Positions 14,933 through 16,463 of a DNA stretch of 16,463 nucleotides are shown here, one piece after another; position 1 is the stretch's first letter, and every line of letters starts with the position of its first letter. The translations under genes and the position numbers were made by a program. Under the pieces are notes generated by a model that ran no database searches, had not been told where the DNA came from, and saw only the letters and a program-made list of their open reading frames with translations. Where the stretch lies: assembly GCA_022702195.1 (NCBI GenBank), contig JAKONB010000426.1, positions 1-16,463 of the forward strand, in the 5' to 3' direction. This DNA is from Beijerinckiaceae bacterium. Its GTDB lineage: Bacteria; Pseudomonadota; Alphaproteobacteria; Rhizobiales; Beijerinckiaceae.

Positions 14933-15142
14933 TCAGGCCGCCTGGAGGTTACCAGCCGAGTCCTTGCCGCTGCGCTTGTCGGTCTGGATCTCGTAGGAGA
15001 CCTTCTGACCCTCGATGAGGTTGCGCATGCCAGCGCGCTCGACAGCGGAGATGTGAACGAACACATCCTTGCCGCCATCGTCAGGCTGGATGAAGCCGTA
15101 GCCCTTGGTCTCGTTGAACCACTTAACAGTGCCGGTATTCAC
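14933..15142 (-). CDS. cspA: CspA-family cold-shock protein, GTG start
   Basis: The 69-aa protein is a single cold-shock domain (OB fold) that binds single-stranded nucleic acid and acts as an RNA chaperone. RNP1 (KGYGFIQ, residues 13-19) and RNP2 (DVFVHIS, 26-32) are intact, and the N-terminal GTVKWFNETKG is standard. The start codon is GTG at 15142-15140, preceded by GAGG about 9 bases upstream; no ATG in frame would give the family N-terminus. It has a gene-free leader of up to 288 bp, as often seen in genes controlled through 5' RNA structure, but no cold-box is recognised. cspA is used here as a family name; which paralogue this is cannot be told. Confidence 0.93.
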   Translation of the reverse strand: MNTGTVKWFNETKGYGFIQPDDGGKDVFVHISAVERAGMRNLIEGQKVSYEIQTDKRSGKDSAGNLQAA

Positions 15143-15396
15143 GAAATAGATCCTCGTATCGTTCGTCGATCAGCAACCTGCATCTTCACGACGCAGGCGG
15201 CGGATCCTCTTCGGTAGGCCTGACGGAATCAGCGGAACGGGAGATGCTCACTCAAACAAGCTCTCGCTCACCGATACCCGCTGACTCGATATGTAGTCGC
15301 ATCATGCGGCGGCAACAAGGCATTGGGGCCGAACGACGCGGAACGGAGCGGCCCCGCGCCGCCGAGTCCCCGGTGTTCATCGGCCTGCGCGTTGCA

Positions 15397-15402
15397 TATA
15401 AA
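15397..15402 (+). promoter_or_regulatory. possible -10 element (TATAAA)
   Basis: A TATAAA hexamer stands out in GC-rich DNA 29 bp before the ATG at 15431. The -35 position (around 15376, TTCATC) is a poor match with a short 15-base spacer, so this is only a suggestion. Confidence 0.3.
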
Positions 15403-15430
15403 GGTTGGCTTCCAGGCAGTTAGGCGATTC

Positions 15431-15820
15431 ATGGCGGGCATATCGGTTTCCCTCGACGGCGCGAACATCCAGATCTCGTTCCAGAAGGACGATCAGGCCA
15501 CGGCGGTCGTGATGGACGCCCGCGCCGCCCGGGCATTGGTACGAGCCGTCGGGCAATTGCTCACCGCCATCGACGAGCCGGACGACGCCGATCTGCCCGA
15601 GGATCTGAGCGACGAAGACATCGCCATGCTCGACGTGACATCTTCGGCCATCGAGGTCGGCACCGACGAGCGCGGCCAGGCCGTGGTGGCGCTCCAGGCT
15701 GGCGCCCTGCCCCCGTTCCAGCTGCGCCTGACGGACGAAGAGGCCCGTCACGTGGCGACGAGCCTCTCGGAAATCCTCAGTTCACCGCGCGACGTGCGCG
15801 CCTCGCACGGCGATCACTGA
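15431..15820 (+). CDS. conserved acidic hypothetical protein
   Basis: The 129-aa protein has no recognised domain. It begins with a beta-like segment (ISVSLDGANIQISFQKDD), then a helix (ARAARALVRAVGQLLTAI), an acidic stretch EPDDADLPEDLSDEDIAM (49-66), a second beta region (SSAIEVGTDERGQAVVALQAG), and a C-terminal segment FQLRLTDEEARHVATSLSEIL. The LxLTxEEARxxAxxL ending resembles small proteins that report on or cap beta-sandwich folds, but I cannot name a family. There is no signal peptide or membrane segment. The ATG at 15431 begins the protein-like composition; a GGCG-containing stretch is the only ribosome binding site. It is convergent with the next gene, 7 bp between stops. Confidence 0.75.
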   Translation: MAGISVSLDGANIQISFQKDDQATAVVMDARAARALVRAVGQLLTAIDEPDDADLPEDLSDEDIAMLDVTSSAIEVGTDERGQAVVALQAGALPPFQLRLTDEEARHVATSLSEILSSPRDVRASHGDH

Positions 15821-15827
15821 GACGTAT

Positions 15828-16046
15828 CTACAGGCGCACGCCCGGATTGGTTGGACCGCCCGGCAGGTAATCCGGCTCGGAGCCGGGACCGCCGGGCTCG
15901 CCGATGCCGGGATCGTCCACCGGATACGGGGTCCGGGGACCGGTCGGTCCGATATCGGGCTGCTCGTCCGGTGCCGGCGGGGTGGGCAGATCCCCCGGAA
16001 TGCCGCCGGGCAACGGTTCGGGGATCGGTAGGCCGGGTGTGGCCAT
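15828..16046 (-). CDS. tiny Pro/Gly-rich hypothetical protein
   Basis: The 72-aa product consists almost wholly of proline, glycine, aspartate and glutamate (PLPGGIPGDLPTPPAPDEQP, then DDPGIGEPGGPGSEPDYLPGG). It should be intrinsically disordered and acidic. No signal peptide or hydrophobic segment is present. The gene is supported by an excellent ribosome binding site (AAGGAG 8 bases before the ATG at 16046) and by an EcfG-like promoter at 16082-16107, not by homology. The function is unknown. Stress-induced disordered proteins are a known class, which fits the promoter, but that is inference. Confidence 0.68.
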   Translation of the reverse strand: MATPGLPIPEPLPGGIPGDLPTPPAPDEQPDIGPTGPRTPYPVDDPGIGEPGGPGSEPDYLPGGPTNPGVRL

Positions 16047-16081
16047 GCGGAATCTCCTTCGATGTCGGGTGATGCGAGACC

Positions 16082-16107
16082 AACCCGCGCCGCACCCGTG
16101 GAGTTCC
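16082..16107 (-). promoter_or_regulatory. EcfG-like promoter for the Pro/Gly-rich gene
   Basis: On the minus strand GGAAC at 16107-16103 is followed after 17 bases by GGTT at 16085-16082. That equals GGAAC, 19 bases, TT, within the RpoE2/EcfG consensus. The predicted start near 16075 leaves a leader of about 30 bases to the ATG at 16046, the same arrangement as at the Gly/Tyr-rich gene. Confidence 0.5.
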
Positions 16108-16190
16108 GCGCGCCCATCGGGCTGGCGAGATTCCGGGCAATCCCCGCATTGGGTGCATACCGTCCCGCCGTCGCAGCCCCATCCGCGCCA

Positions 16191-16215
16191 GGAACACCCG
16201 TCAATCCCCGTCGTT
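16191..16215 (+). promoter_or_regulatory. EcfG promoter for the DJ-1/PfpI gene, full consensus
   Basis: GGAAC (16191-16195), 16 bases, CGTT (16212-16215): an exact match to the alphaproteobacterial general-stress consensus. Transcription would start near 16222, about 28 bases before the GTG start at 16250. It faces away from the EcfG-like site at 16082-16107, so the two form a divergent pair. Confidence 0.65.
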
Positions 16216-16249
16216 TCCGGTCTCATTCCGAAACGACAGGAGATGTCCC

Positions 16250-16463
16250 GTGACCGACATCAAGCAGGCCAAGGTTTTGATCATCGCCACCGACGGGTTC
16301 GAGGAGACGGAACTCACCGTCCCGCAGGCGAAGCTCAAGGCCGCGGGCGCCACCGTCCACGTCGCCTCTCCGACATCGCGCAGCGCACCGGAATCGATCC
16401 GCGCCTGGGACAAGACCGATTGGGGCAAGAACGTCGCGGTGGATACCGACCTCGCGTCGATCG
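16250..16463 (+). CDS. DJ-1/PfpI-family protein (YhbO-like), 3' end outside window
   Basis: The visible 71 residues are the N-terminal third of a class I glutamine-amidotransferase-like fold of the DJ-1/PfpI group: KVLIIATDGFEETELTVP with the conserved Glu at 19, then LKAAGATVHVASP, and IRAWDKTDWGKNVAVD, a signature of the PfpI/YhbO branch. The nucleophilic cysteine lies beyond the window. YhbO-type proteins protect against oxidative, heat and acid stress, and have been proposed as proteases or deglycases; which activity applies is disputed. The start is GTG at 16250 with AGGAG 9 bases upstream; the ATG at 16243 is out of frame. The exact EcfG promoter in front agrees with a stress role. Confidence 0.88.
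   Translation, partial: MTDIKQAKVLIIATDGFEETELTVPQAKLKAAGATVHVASPTSRSAPESIRAWDKTDWGKNVAVDTDLASI

Overview
The window looks like a piece of a high-GC alphaproteobacterial chromosome, most likely Methylobacterium or Methylorubrum (Rhizobiales). The grounds are the very high G+C, the repertoire and order of housekeeping genes (ubiA divergent from rsmE-gshA), an Omp25/31-type beta-barrel porin, and four candidate promoters matching the alphaproteobacterial general-stress sigma factor EcfG. The genus is an inference. There is no phage, insertion sequence, CRISPR array, rRNA or tRNA that I can recognise.

Layout. (1) 1-431, minus: 5' part of a beta-barrel outer-membrane protein, then about 660 bp without a convincing gene. 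(2) 1092-6937, plus: a four-gene surface-polysaccharide module. It holds a large glycosyltransferase made of a degenerate GT-A domain fused to a GT4 GT-B domain, a second GT4 glycosyltransferase overlapping it by ATGA, a Wzz/GumC-like chain-length protein behind a 300-bp leader rich in inverted repeats, and a WecG/TagA/CpsF-type glycosyltransferase. No polymerase, flippase or initiating transferase is present, so other parts of the pathway must lie elsewhere. (3) 6995-8466, minus: a NUDIX hydrolase, a TusA-type sulfur carrier with a TTG start, and a secreted Gly/Tyr-repeat protein with an EcfG-like promoter. (4) 8693-10939, minus: rsmE then gshA (first step of glutathione synthesis), separated by a strong hairpin. 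(5) 11244-12717, plus: a small secreted four-cysteine protein and ubiA (ubiquinone synthesis). (6) 12722-13207, minus: a small conserved protein that may be DUF6101. (7) 13521-14351, plus: a CysQ/inositol-monophosphatase-family phosphatase ended by a 12-bp hairpin. (8) 14503-15142, minus: a 76-aa hypothetical protein with an AT-rich leader, and a cold-shock protein with a GTG start. (9) 15431-16463: a conserved acidic hypothetical protein (plus), a tiny Pro/Gly-rich protein (minus), and the start of a DJ-1/PfpI-family protein (plus). The last two diverge from a 203-bp region with back-to-back EcfG-like promoters.

Most of the window is ordinary chromosome. The observations most worth a second look are the set of EcfG-like promoters in front of poorly characterised small genes, the GT-A/GT-B fusion whose GT-A half lacks a DxD motif, and the structured leader before the chain-length gene. 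I do not see clear evidence for a wholly new multi-gene system.
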